The notes beneath the pieces are model-generated. The model saw only the letters and a list, made by a program, of their open reading frames with translations. It was not told the origin of the DNA and ran no database searches. DNA of 64,000 nt from Oscillospiraceae bacterium (GTDB taxonomy: Bacteria; Bacillota; Clostridia; Oscillospirales; SIG627): contig SVQW01000003.1 in the NCBI GenBank assembly GCA_015065085.1, forward strand, positions 101,637-165,636. Direction: 5' to 3'. A program made the position numbers and the translations under genes. Numbering within the stretch: position 1 is the stretch's first letter; each line of letters begins with the position of its first letter. Of the stretch, positions 53,636 to 61,602 are shown in pieces.

Positions 53636-53664
53636 TTTACTTTTTAAGCATATTATGATATAAT
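53636..53664 (+). promoter_or_regulatory. Promoter of murI
   Basis: TTTACT (53636-53641), 17-bp spacer, TATAAT (53659-53664), 45 bp upstream of the start codon. Confidence 0.8.
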
Positions 53665-53709
53665 GATAAATACAATCACAATGTATTCAGTCTTAACGGA
53701 GAGATTATA

Positions 53710-54498
53710 ATGAGATACGGTGTATTCGACAGCGGTCTTGGCGGTATGACGGTGCTCACGAAGCTCATGGAAATAATGCCGCACAACGACTACATATACT
53801 TCGGTGACGTGGCGCGCGTGCCATATGGCACCCGTTCCAACGACACGATAATAAAATATGCAAAGGAAGACGCAGCTTTTCTTATAAAAAACAGAATTGA
53901 TGCTATTATCATAGCCTGCGGTACCGTAAGTGCCGTAGCTCATGACACATTGCGTAATTGCTGCAATGTGCCTGTGTACAGCGTTATTGATTTTGCGGTC
54001 AAAGCTGCTGCCAAAAAAACAAAAAACAAAAAAATCGGTGTTATCGGAACTCAGGCAACCGTAAACAGCGGAGTTTTCACCCGCAAGCTTTATGAAGCGG
54101 ACGGCTCTCTTTTGGTCGACAGCGTCGCTTGCCCTCTGCTTGTTCCGCTGATTGAAAACGGAATACAGTATGACGACAGCATTGCAGAAATGGTGGCGGC
54201 AAGATATCTGGACCCCCTCATGAAGCAAGGCGTGGATACAATTATAATGGGCTGTACGCACTACCCCATTTATACCGAAACCTTCAAAAAGATTTACCCC
54301 GATGCCCTGTACATAAACCCCGGGCTTGAAACTGCTGTTCAGCTTTCACAAAAAAGCCCGCGCACCGATACAAATGGCAAAACCGACATTTACGTAAGCG
54401 AAATAAGCCAGGCGTTCTACGAAACAGCAGATATTATGGGATTCAGGGTTTCAAAGGACGAAATAAAAATCGTGGATGTAAGCGGATATGCACTATAA
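53710..54498 (+). CDS. murI: Glutamate racemase
   Basis: The 262-residue protein starts MRYGVFDSGLGGMTVL (DSGxGG) and has both catalytic Cys segments, IIACGTVSAVA (~74-84) and IIMGCTHYPI (~178-187), with PYGTRS and GVIGTQATVNSG. It makes D-glutamate for peptidoglycan. The first Cys is followed by Gly-Thr rather than the more usual Asn-Thr, a variation I believe occurs in some Clostridia. GGAGAG precedes the ATG. It is divergent from the VWA operon and has its own promoter and terminator. Confidence 0.9.
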   Translation: MRYGVFDSGLGGMTVLTKLMEIMPHNDYIYFGDVARVPYGTRSNDTIIKYAKEDAAFLIKNRIDAIIIACGTVSAVAHDTLRNCCNVPVYSVIDFAVKAAAKKTKNKKIGVIGTQATVNSGVFTRKLYEADGSLLVDSVACPLLVPLIENGIQYDDSIAEMVAARYLDPLMKQGVDTIIMGCTHYPIYTETFKKIYPDALYINPGLETAVQLSQKSPRTDTNGKTDIYVSEISQAFYETADIMGFRVSKDEIKIVDVSGYAL

Positions 54499-54503
54499 TT
54501 TTT

Positions 54504-54528
54504 GCTGGCACGGAAAATCCGTGCCAGC
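54504..54528 (+). terminator. Hairpin after murI
   Basis: GCTGGCACGGA (54504-54514) pairs perfectly with 54518-54528 over an AAA loop. The T tract is weak, so termination may be partial. Confidence 0.7.
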
Positions 54529-54572
54529 CTTTGCGTTTAATATAAAAAACATTGCAAAAACTCAACCCTCTC

Positions 54573-54601
54573 TTGACAACCGAATGCAATGGGTTTATAA
54601 T
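54573..54601 (+). promoter_or_regulatory. Consensus promoter of nagA-nagB
   Basis: TTGACA (54573-54578), 17-bp spacer, TATAAT (54596-54601), a perfect sigma-A match. Confidence 0.9.
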
Positions 54602-54636
54602 TGACTGGAATAAATCACAAGAAAGGTTTTTTTCTT

Positions 54637-55815
54637 ATGAATCCCACAAAAATTATAGGAAATATTGTCACTCCCCTACGTGTCATACACGAGGGTGAGG
54701 TAAGCTTTGAAAACGGAATAATAACCTATGTAGGTAAGGCAAGAACAGACAACGCCTCGTATAATATCATCGACTGCCGCGGACTTTATGTAACTCCCGG
54801 TTTTGTAGACGTACACCTGCACGGCGGCGGGGGTGCGGATTTTCTGGACGGCGACACCGACGCATTCCTGATTCCCGCAAAAGCCCACGCCCGGCACGGA
54901 ACCACCACTCTTCTCCCCACAACCTCTGCGGGAACGGATGATGACCTGTTCCTCTTTTTTGACAACTACAAAAAATGTCTTCCTCTGAACAGCGAGGGGG
55001 CATGTATGCCGGGGGTTCATCTGGAAGGGCCGTACTTCTCGGTAGAGCAGCGCGGGGCACAGCCATTACAGTTTCTCAAGAACCCAACTCCCGAGCACTA
55101 CATAAAAATCCTGGACTACTGCGATAAAATAATCCGAGTTGACTGTGCCTGTGAGCTTGAGGGTGCTATGGAGCTGGGCGATGAGCTGTACAAGCGCGGT
55201 ATTGTAGCTTCCATCGCACACACCGACGCGATTTATGAACAGACTCTTGAGGCTTTCGAGCACGGCTACACACATCTTACACATTTTTACAGCGGTATGT
55301 CTCAGTTGGTACGCAAAAATTCCTATCGCTTCCCCGGTGTTATCGAGGCAGGATATATACTGGATGACTTTACTGTTGAAATAATTGCCGACGGATGCCA
55401 CCTTCCGCCGTCGCTTCTGCGCTACATTTACAAAGCAAAGGGTGCGGACAAGGTATGTCTTACAACCGACTCCTCCAGAGGCGAAATGCCCGGCAAGGGA
55501 AATCTCACAATACTGGGAAGTCTTAAAAACGGAAGCGAATGTATTATCGAGGACGGTGTTGCCAAGGTGCCCGACCGTTCCTGTTTTGCAGGCAGTATCG
55601 CCACCACCGACAGGCTGGTACGCAACATGCTTCAGCACGCCGACTGCGGAATTTGCGATGCAGTAAAAATGATGACCCGCACCCCTGCCGTCACCCACAA
55701 CCTCAAGGGCAAGGGTATACTGGTTACCGGCTTTGATGCAGACATAACAGTCTTTGACGAAAATGTTGATATTAAATACACCATAGTAGGCGGAAACACC
55801 GTTTACAGAAAGTAA
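54637..55815 (+). CDS. nagA: N-acetylglucosamine-6-phosphate deacetylase
   Basis: ATG at 54637 with AGAAAGG ten bases upstream gives 392 residues; an in-frame TTG at 54601 lies inside the promoter and is rejected. Amidohydrolase motifs: FVDVHLHGGGG (HxH metal site, ~62-72), HLEGPYFS, IAHTDA, THFYSGMS and LTTDSSRG (catalytic Asp). It removes acetate from GlcNAc-6-P in the cytoplasm. It is cotranscribed with nagB (18-bp gap), so amino-sugar breakdown or cell-wall recycling is the role; murI upstream is a separate unit. Confidence 0.92.
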   Translation: MNPTKIIGNIVTPLRVIHEGEVSFENGIITYVGKARTDNASYNIIDCRGLYVTPGFVDVHLHGGGGADFLDGDTDAFLIPAKAHARHGTTTLLPTTSAGTDDDLFLFFDNYKKCLPLNSEGACMPGVHLEGPYFSVEQRGAQPLQFLKNPTPEHYIKILDYCDKIIRVDCACELEGAMELGDELYKRGIVASIAHTDAIYEQTLEAFEHGYTHLTHFYSGMSQLVRKNSYRFPGVIEAGYILDDFTVEIIADGCHLPPSLLRYIYKAKGADKVCLTTDSSRGEMPGKGNLTILGSLKNGSECIIEDGVAKVPDRSCFAGSIATTDRLVRNMLQHADCGICDAVKMMTRTPAVTHNLKGKGILVTGFDADITVFDENVDIKYTIVGGNTVYRK

Positions 55816-55833
55816 ACTCGAAAGGATAACACC

Positions 55834-56598
55834 ATGCTTAAAGAATTTTTCAAGGACAATCTCAAAGTAAAGATTTTTGCAACCCGCGCCGAGATGGGCG
55901 CAGATGCCGCGACCGATGCAAAATCGGCTATAAAAAAGCTTCTTTCCGAAAAGGATGAAATACGCATGATTTTCGCTGCCGCTCCCAGTCAGAACGATTT
56001 TCTCGCTTCTTTGGTGAACGACAAGAGCATTGATTTTACAAGAATCAACGCATTCCACATGGATGAATACATCGGTCTTGACAAGGATGCGCCCCAGGGT
56101 TTCGGCAATTTTCTGCGCGACAGACTTTTCTCCCTCGCCCCTTTCAAGTCCGTAACCTACCTCAACGGTCAGTGTGATGACCCCGAGGCAGAATGCAAGC
56201 GCTACTCCGAGCTTCTCAACGCCGCTCCTATTGACATCGTGTGCATGGGTATAGGTGAAAACGGTCACATTGCATTTAACGACCCTCCTGTTGCCGATTT
56301 CAACGACCCATTCTCTGTAAAGGTTGTTGAACTGGATCAGGTGTGCCGCAATCAGCAGGTAAACGACGGATGCTTCGCTTCCATCGACCTTGTTCCCACG
56401 CATGCACTCAGTCTTACCATCCCCCGTCTTATCAACACGGACAACATTTTCTGCATCGTTCCCGCACCTACCAAGGCAAACGCGGTAAAATCAACTCTCA
56501 CCGGAGAAATCGTCACCGCCTGCCCCGCATCAATCCTGCGCACCCACAAAAACGCAACACTCTATCTCGATGCAGACAGCGCAAGATACGTGCTTTGA
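55834..56598 (+). CDS. nagB: Glucosamine-6-phosphate deaminase
   Basis: The 254-residue protein matches the NagB family: AAAPSQNDFLASL, FHMDEYIGL (catalytic Asp), MGIGENGHIAFNDPP (catalytic His) and ACPASILRTHKNATLYLD at the C-terminus. It converts GlcN-6-P to fructose-6-P and ammonia, completing the NagA reaction. AAAGGA precedes the ATG, and a strong terminator follows. Residues of the E. coli allosteric site are not clear to me. Confidence 0.9.
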   Translation: MLKEFFKDNLKVKIFATRAEMGADAATDAKSAIKKLLSEKDEIRMIFAAAPSQNDFLASLVNDKSIDFTRINAFHMDEYIGLDKDAPQGFGNFLRDRLFSLAPFKSVTYLNGQCDDPEAECKRYSELLNAAPIDIVCMGIGENGHIAFNDPPVADFNDPFSVKVVELDQVCRNQQVNDGCFASIDLVPTHALSLTIPRLINTDNIFCIVPAPTKANAVKSTLTGEIVTACPASILRTHKNATLYLDADSARYVL

Positions 56599-56615
56599 CC
56601 TTATTATATCAACAT

Positions 56616-56650
56616 AAAAAACCACTTGACAGAGGTCAAGTGGTTTTTTT
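56616..56650. terminator. Terminator after nagB
   Basis: A perfect 15-bp stem (56616-56630 with 56635-56649), AGAG loop and T run; it also serves the convergent DUF6054-like gene. Confidence 0.93.
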
Positions 56651-56662
56651 ATATTTTTTGCT

Positions 56663-57007
56663 TTACTGCGGATATTCCCTGTTCAATATTTCCGCAAGCT
56701 TATCAAGGAAAGCTTCTTCGCCTATGGTGTTGATTTTGAAAAACACTGCCTGACTTCCGCCCGAGGTCACGGCGCACAGATTAACAGGACCGTTTCCGCT
56801 TTGGAACAGCGTAATACTCATGCTCACCCGATTGCCGCCCATATAGCTGTAACGCTCAAAAACTCTCACACTGCATTTTGCGCCGTTTTCGCTGAAATCG
56901 CTCATCTCCTCCAGCGTTACGGACATACTGCTTTCTTGTATCCCTTGTACCACAGTGTTGAGAATACTGTAAAAATCCCCGTTTATCTTTCTGACAATTT
57001 TCGCCAT
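56663..57007 (-). CDS. DUF6054-like small protein
   Basis: A 114-residue protein. SVRVFERYSYMGGNRVSMSI and CAVTSGGSQAVFFKINTIGEEAFLD match my recollection of DUF6054 proteins of Firmicutes, whose function is unknown. It has no signal peptide or membrane segment. The frame ends near the nagB terminator and starts at ATG 57007, preceded on the minus strand by AAGGGG. It is divergent from the cotJ operon with only ~90 bp between the starts, so shared sporulation-time regulation is possible but unproven. Confidence 0.65.
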   Translation of the reverse strand: MAKIVRKINGDFYSILNTVVQGIQESSMSVTLEEMSDFSENGAKCSVRVFERYSYMGGNRVSMSITLFQSGNGPVNLCAVTSGGSQAVFFKINTIGEEAFLDKLAEILNREYPQ

Positions 57008-57023
57008 ATTAATCCCCTTTGTG

Positions 57024-57050
57024 TCATTTTCATTCTTTGCTACATAGACT
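57024..57050 (+). promoter_or_regulatory. Possible sigma-E-like promoter of cotJABC
   Basis: TCATTTT (57024-57030) and CATAGACT (57043-57050) roughly match mother-cell sigma-E boxes (CATACAnT at -10), expected for cotJ. Spacing is a little short. A GGAACT/AGTTCC hairpin (57058-57073) follows near the start of transcription. Confidence 0.35.
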
Positions 57051-57094
57051 ATATCAGGAACTAAAAAGTTCCAATAATGAAAGGGGTTTTATTT

Positions 57095-57460
57095 TTGGAT
57101 AACACCAGAATGCTTCAAAGAAACGGACGTCTGACAAATTTATCCGCTTACAGCACTCTGCCTCACTTCAATCGTTCTGAACGCTCCGGCGGTTGCGGAT
57201 GCGATGGCGATATGCAGCATCACACCCATCATCATGCGCACGGCACAACCTGCGAATGTAACCGCAAGGATAATTGCAACGAATGCGGCTACACCCCCGC
57301 ACAGTCATGCGGATGCACAAGAGAAGTACCTCTCGCCATTTCCTCTATCGGCATACAGAAATGGTGTGACATATACGATTTCGAGCAGGGATTCAGATCC
57401 GGCACCATCTTCAAACAACTGGATCTCCCCTTCTGCGGATGCAAAGGAGGACATTTATAA
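57095..57460 (+). CDS. cotJA: Spore coat protein CotJA with Cys/His-rich N-terminal extension
   Basis: TTG at 57095 is favoured: AAAGGGG ends eight bases before it, while ATG 57077 lies upstream of that site. This gives 121 residues. The C-terminal ~35 residues (IQKWCDIYDFEQGFRSGTIF, then KQLDLPF) are the CotJA signature. The N-terminal part is unusual: GGCGCDGD, HHTHHHAHG, CECNRKDNCNECGY and SCGC supply many Cys and His residues that could bind metal. CotJA is needed for the CotJC coat component, a manganese-catalase-like protein. The stop overlaps the cotJB start (TAATG). Confidence 0.85.
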   Translation: MDNTRMLQRNGRLTNLSAYSTLPHFNRSERSGGCGCDGDMQHHTHHHAHGTTCECNRKDNCNECGYTPAQSCGCTREVPLAISSIGIQKWCDIYDFEQGFRSGTIFKQLDLPFCGCKGGHL

Positions 57461-57717
57461 TGTGCGAACGCGATATTTTACAGCGAAAAATTGACATAAT
57501 CAGCTTTTGCATGGATGATACCCGCTTATTTCTCGACACTCATCCCTGTGACCGCGAAGCAATGTGCCACTACGAAAAGCTGCACAAAATGCGCTGCGAG
57601 CTGATGAATGAGTATGTAGCAAAATTCGGTCCCTTATGCGCATATCAGTATGTCCCTGCCGAAAGCTGGGCATGGACAAATGGTCCTCAGCCCTGGGAAA
57701 AAGGAGGTAACAACTAA
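57460..57717 (+). CDS. cotJB: Spore coat protein CotJB
   Basis: ATG at 57460 with AAAGGAGG upstream gives 85 residues; the longer frame from 57439 is rejected. The sequence has LFLDTHPCDREAMCHYEK and KFGPLCAYQYVP, then a Trp/Pro-rich end (WAWTNGPQPWE), the CotJB pattern. It is a small spore-coat assembly protein. Its stop codon overlaps the ATG of cotJC (TAATG), showing a tightly coupled cotJABC operon. Confidence 0.88.
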   Translation: MCERDILQRKIDIISFCMDDTRLFLDTHPCDREAMCHYEKLHKMRCELMNEYVAKFGPLCAYQYVPAESWAWTNGPQPWEKGGNN

Positions 57718-57863
57718 TGTGGACATATGAAAAACGACTCCAATATCCCGTAAAAATTGCCCGTCCCAACCCCAACTTGGCAAACATGATAATCAGCCAG
57801 TTAGGTGGAGCGTACTGCAAATGTTTGAGTAGCCTAGCTAATGCCGCCAAAACACGCATTTAA
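57717..57863 (+). pseudogene. cotJC: 5' fragment of cotJC cut by a mobile element
   Basis: The reading frame starts MWTYEKRLQYPVKIARPNPN and continues LANMIISQLGG, the typical CotJC (manganese-catalase-like coat protein) N-terminus. After codon ~31 (about 57809) the sequence stops resembling CotJC and runs into AYCKCLSSLANAAKTRI and a stop at 57863, overlapping the end of a serine recombinase gene. A full CotJC has about 190 residues. The missing part, which should resume near GGPDGE, is not found to the right in this window. The gene is either dead or restored by excision during sporulation. Confidence 0.85.
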
Positions 57864-59286
57864 GCCGTTTCACGTCATCTCCGCCTTTTATAATTTCTTT
57901 GAAAATTGTCCTTGCCATGTTGTTCTTTTCCATATTACTTACATCAGCATCTTTCAAAACCTCGGTCAATCTGCGAAGCTCTTTTTTGTTTAGCTTGACT
58001 TCTTCTTTTGGTTCTTCCTCCTGAGCTTGCTCAAGCATTTCATTCAGCTTATCAATTTCATCTGTAATAGCTTTTTTCTTTGCTTTGTACTCTTCAAGAG
58101 TATCTACACCATCTTCATAAGCAAGCTTTACTCGTTCCAAACGAATTTCAAGTCTTTGAATTTGTGCAGATATAATCCTATTGTCATCGTTGATATTTAC
58201 TTCCCGAGCAGAATTAGGCTCAGCAAATTCCAGTTCAACATTTGGTAGTTCTATTTCGGATAAAATGTTGAGAATGATATTAGCTATTTTTTCTGCTTTT
58301 ATATATCCAACTCCGTCACATTTTCCTCTGCTTCGCTCTGAACAGCCGAAGTAACCTCCCTGATAAGACAAAACTTTTCCGCATTTCTCACATCTTAATA
58401 ATCCGGTTAACCAGTGAGATAAATCTTTACGATTAGAATTATAATACTTGCCATACTTTTCTTTTTGCTTAACCAATCTTTCCTGTGTCTTATCCCAGGT
58501 TTCCATATCTATAATAGGTTCGTGATGTCCACCGCTGATAATCATATCTTCCAAATTATAGTTTCTTGAGCGTTTACCGTTTGGACTCCAACAGATTTTT
58601 CCTATGTACAACATATTATGAAGCCAATAGTCTATGGTTCTGTTCTCAATCTTACAGTTCCGATGTGTTTTTATTCCCATAGCATTCAGTTCTTTTGCAA
58701 TTGTTAAAAAGCCCTTTTTGTTCAGATAGTCATTAAAAACTTTACGTATAATCTCTGCTTCTTCAGGAACAATCACATATTCACCATTTTCAACCTTATA
58801 GCCAAATCCGGGAATAGAAAGAACACCGCCTCTTTTTGCTTTTTCTGTCATTCCTCGTTTTACTTCTTCAGCGAGGTTGATACTGTAAAATTCGTCCATT
58901 GCTTCGATAATAGCTTCTATAAGGATAGATAATTTATCATCACCAATATCTTCGCTAACAGATACAACATCAATATTACGCTCTTTTCTGAGCATAGATT
59001 TATAAACGATACTGTCTTCACGATTTCGTGCAAATCGACTGAATTTCCAAACTAATATAACGTCAAACGGTTTCGGATTACATTTTGCCAAACCTATCAT
59101 CTCATTAAATGCAGGTCTGTTTTTTGTTTTTCTTCCGCTGATGCCTTCATCTACAAATATAAATTCTTCAGGCAATAAAATTTGATTTTTTTCCGCATAG
59201 AGTTTTATTTTTTCCAACTGACTGTCAGGACTGTACTCAAGCTGATCATCAGTAGAAACTCGTATGTAAGCTGCCGCTACTTTCAT
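57838..59286 (-). CDS. Large serine recombinase
   Basis: The 482-residue protein has the resolvase catalytic domain: AAYIRVSTDDQLEYSPDSQ (nucleophile Ser ~10), FVDEGISGRKTKNRPAFNEM and ILVWKFSRFARNRED (catalytic Arg residues). The recombinase domain includes RGGVLSIPGFGYKV, a zinc ribbon has CEKCGKVLSYQGGYFGC, and a coiled coil at ~370-440 precedes the C-terminus. This is the structure of phage/ICE integrases and of skin-type excision enzymes. Its 3' end abuts the interrupted cotJC, so that is its likely attachment site. A separate recombination directionality factor would be needed for excision; the small genes nearby are candidates. Confidence 0.93.
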   Translation of the reverse strand: MKVAAAYIRVSTDDQLEYSPDSQLEKIKLYAEKNQILLPEEFIFVDEGISGRKTKNRPAFNEMIGLAKCNPKPFDVILVWKFSRFARNREDSIVYKSMLRKERNIDVVSVSEDIGDDKLSILIEAIIEAMDEFYSINLAEEVKRGMTEKAKRGGVLSIPGFGYKVENGEYVIVPEEAEIIRKVFNDYLNKKGFLTIAKELNAMGIKTHRNCKIENRTIDYWLHNMLYIGKICWSPNGKRSRNYNLEDMIISGGHHEPIIDMETWDKTQERLVKQKEKYGKYYNSNRKDLSHWLTGLLRCEKCGKVLSYQGGYFGCSERSRGKCDGVGYIKAEKIANIILNILSEIELPNVELEFAEPNSAREVNINDDNRIISAQIQRLEIRLERVKLAYEDGVDTLEEYKAKKKAITDEIDKLNEMLEQAQEEEPKEEVKLNKKELRRLTEVLKDADVSNMEKNNMARTIFKEIIKGGDDVKRLKCVFWRH

Positions 59287-59362
59287 TTTGTTTAACCTCC
59301 TTCCATGAAAAACGGCAACTATTTATTCTATACGATTATTGTATCAATGCCGCTTTTTGAAA

Positions 59363-59530
59363 TCAAATTTTTTTGCTTTGAATTTTAATTTTTTGGTTAT
59401 GGTATTCGCTCAATGCTCGTGCCTCCATATCTTTTTTCCATTGTTCCATTTCATCTTTATTTAAGCTTGAGAGCATTACATCCTGCTCATCATCACTTGC
59501 TACGAAGAGTTCAACCACAAACTCATTCAT
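59363..59530 (-). CDS. Small acidic protein next to the recombinase
   Basis: A 55-residue frame (MNEFVVELFVASDDEQDVML...) starts at ATG 59530 with AGAGGTGG seven bases upstream and ends at TGA 59363, 76 bp before the recombinase start. It is acidic in the middle and basic at the C-terminus (KIKIQSKK). It resembles nothing I can name. Position and size are compatible with a recombination directionality factor, but I see no HTH. Confidence 0.5.
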   Translation of the reverse strand: MNEFVVELFVASDDEQDVMLSSLNKDEMEQWKKDMEARALSEYHNQKIKIQSKKI

Positions 59531-59589
59531 TACTACCACCTCTCATAATTTTATGTTTCAATTTCAACTTAAATAACAATGTACTTTCT

Positions 59590-59641
59590 GCTTTTGCGCA
59601 TAAAAAAACGACCGGCATAACCGATCGTTAAAAGCAAAAGC
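59590..59641 (-). terminator. Terminator after the DUF262 gene
   Basis: An inner stem AACGACCGG (59607-59615) with CCGATCGTT (59621-59629), allowing one non-Watson-Crick pair, lies inside outer arms GCTTTTGC (59590-59597) and GCAAAAGC (59634-59641). On the minus strand the inner stem is followed by seven T. Confidence 0.75.
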
Positions 59642-59689
59642 GACTAACTTTCGTCAGCCGCCGTTTGCATATACTATTTACATTTATGC

Positions 59690-61438
59690 TTATTCTTCGC
59701 ATTGTCTACCAAGTATTGCAGAATAATATAATTTAGCCAAACTTTTTGCACGAGTTACTAATTTAGATTCATTCCAATCATCATGCGCTTCAATAAACTT
59801 ATGCATCCATTCATACGATGATTTTTTATAAATCTCAATTTTATTCTTATAATTCAAATTATCTGCTTCTTTATTCAATCTTTCCTCTAGTACAATCAGA
59901 TTCCCTATATTAAGCGTGGTGTCTCCAAGTGACTCACTTAATACATGCTCAATGCTAGATTCGTCATCAAATGTTTCAGCATTTGAATAATATGAATTGA
60001 TCTTGTTCAAGGTATATTTTGTCTTGACATTTGAAGGATTTTCTTTTTTTGAAAATGTAAGCTTCACAAAATTATCTTCAAACTCTTGGTAACTCGGATA
60101 CAGATTATCAATTTCACTCATTAAGTTAGCAACAATACTTCTAACCTGTGCTTTATCTGCACATCTACGCAAACTGATCGCAAAATTAGAATACAGCGAT
60201 TCTAATTTATTTGTTGGTAATACAGCTATTGCATTATAGGCAAAATGAAAATTTTCAAGTTTTACAACGATTTCTTTTAACTCTTTTAAAGTTAATAGGT
60301 TCTTTTCTTTTATTTCAAACAAAGCCAATAATGCTACTCTTACTTGTATTATACCAAAATAGTTTGTTAAAACATTTAAACTCTGAACTAATCCAAAATA
60401 TTCTTTTCTATTGCCATAATCATCACGTACGGGATGAATGATTTTAATATAATTCTTTACATCATATTCCAATTCATTCAAAAATGTTAAAAATCTTTCT
60501 TTGTTTTTAGGAGTGATCATTGAATTAAAGCTACTGTACAATTTTTTATCAGAAACTTTTTTGTATTTTGATATCCAAAAATGCCTATAAAATGTAGCTA
60601 AACCAACACTCTCTTGACAAGAATTCAAAATTGATTTTAGATTCTTCCATTTTTCTTGCGCAATGTCTGCAGGCTCAATATCATCAAGAACTTCAAAGAT
60701 TTTATTTTTTATTAAATCAATATCCGTTAGTCTTTTTCCTTTTGCATTAAGTATTTCAAAAATTAAATTTGCTTGTTTCTTATCAAAGGTAGATATTGAT
60801 ACAAAAATCGTATTTAAAATTTGATCTCGAATACCTTTTAATATTTCGATATATGGAATTTCATCAACCTCTTTATCTCCAAAATTGTTTTTAAGAAATT
60901 TTCTAATTTTTATTTCATCAAGGTTGTCAAAAAAGTAATTATAAGCATCTTTAATACATTCCTCTTCTTCAGATGATGGTTCTTGTTTAATCTGCTTGCT
61001 TCTGTCCTGTATAAAAAACGAAAAGAACGGGTAGTGACTATTGCTTTGTAAAATTCTAACCTCTTCACCATCATCATCCGTTGTCATGATATATTTAAAA
61101 ATCTGTTCGCTAAGTACACTTTCTCCTAATTTTATGAATGTATCAGATAAAGCGGAAAACAAAATTGTGATAGAGGTCAATCTCTGTTGACCATCAACTA
61201 CTTCTATTTTTGAAGCATTACTTTCTGAATAATCTCCAACAAAAAGCATAGTGCCTAAAAAATACTGATCAATGATGACCTTCCCATTTTTTATTGTTAA
61301 ACAATTAAGTATATCCTCGAAAAATTCTTTATAATTATTCTTTTCCCAAGAATATGCCCTTTGAAACCTAGGGATTATAAACTGTTTTCCAGATAAAAGT
61401 AATTCTTTTATAGTCTTATCATATGTTTTTATATTCAT
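59690..61438 (-). CDS. DUF262/DUF1524 protein (GmrSD-like defence family)
   Basis: ATG at 61438 with AAGGAGA gives 582 residues; the frame to 61477 is unsupported. The DUF262 part has IPRFQRAYSWEKNNYKEFF (~18-36) and IEVVDGQQRLTSITIL (~76-91), the ParB-like NTPase motif. Near the C-terminus SIEHVLSES and LNIGNLIVLEERLN fit the DUF1524 HNH-type nuclease region. GmrSD-type proteins are modification-dependent (type IV) restriction enzymes; single-gene relatives are common in defence islands. It is more AT-rich than the host genes, consistent with mobile origin. It probably protects the element or host from phage; this is inference. Confidence 0.8.
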   Translation of the reverse strand: MNIKTYDKTIKELLLSGKQFIIPRFQRAYSWEKNNYKEFFEDILNCLTIKNGKVIIDQYFLGTMLFVGDYSESNASKIEVVDGQQRLTSITILFSALSDTFIKLGESVLSEQIFKYIMTTDDDGEEVRILQSNSHYPFFSFFIQDRSKQIKQEPSSEEEECIKDAYNYFFDNLDEIKIRKFLKNNFGDKEVDEIPYIEILKGIRDQILNTIFVSISTFDKKQANLIFEILNAKGKRLTDIDLIKNKIFEVLDDIEPADIAQEKWKNLKSILNSCQESVGLATFYRHFWISKYKKVSDKKLYSSFNSMITPKNKERFLTFLNELEYDVKNYIKIIHPVRDDYGNRKEYFGLVQSLNVLTNYFGIIQVRVALLALFEIKEKNLLTLKELKEIVVKLENFHFAYNAIAVLPTNKLESLYSNFAISLRRCADKAQVRSIVANLMSEIDNLYPSYQEFEDNFVKLTFSKKENPSNVKTKYTLNKINSYYSNAETFDDESSIEHVLSESLGDTTLNIGNLIVLEERLNKEADNLNYKNKIEIYKKSSYEWMHKFIEAHDDWNESKLVTRAKSLAKLYYSAILGRQCEE

Positions 61439-61602
61439 ATACCGAATCTCCTTGCTATTAGTAGGTCGAAAAATCATATATAAAATATCCTTTCTTTTTT
61501 ATATAGTTTATCGATCCTTAAAATAAAATATTCTTTTCACTTGATTTTTGGTAACCAGCAAATACAGTTAACTGCTTGATTGCAGATAGTATTTTCTGCA
61601 TC

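Noticed and set aside
54601..54636. Upstream TTG start for nagA
   Set aside because: It overlaps the last base of the TATAAT box; the ATG at 54637 has the ribosome binding site.
55066..56403. A 445-residue minus-strand frame
   Set aside because: It spans two well-supported plus-strand genes (nagA and nagB) in antisense and has no family resemblance.
59413..59631. A 72-residue plus-strand frame in the mobile element
   Set aside because: It is antisense to a better-supported 55-residue minus-strand gene with a ribosome binding site and reads through the terminator.
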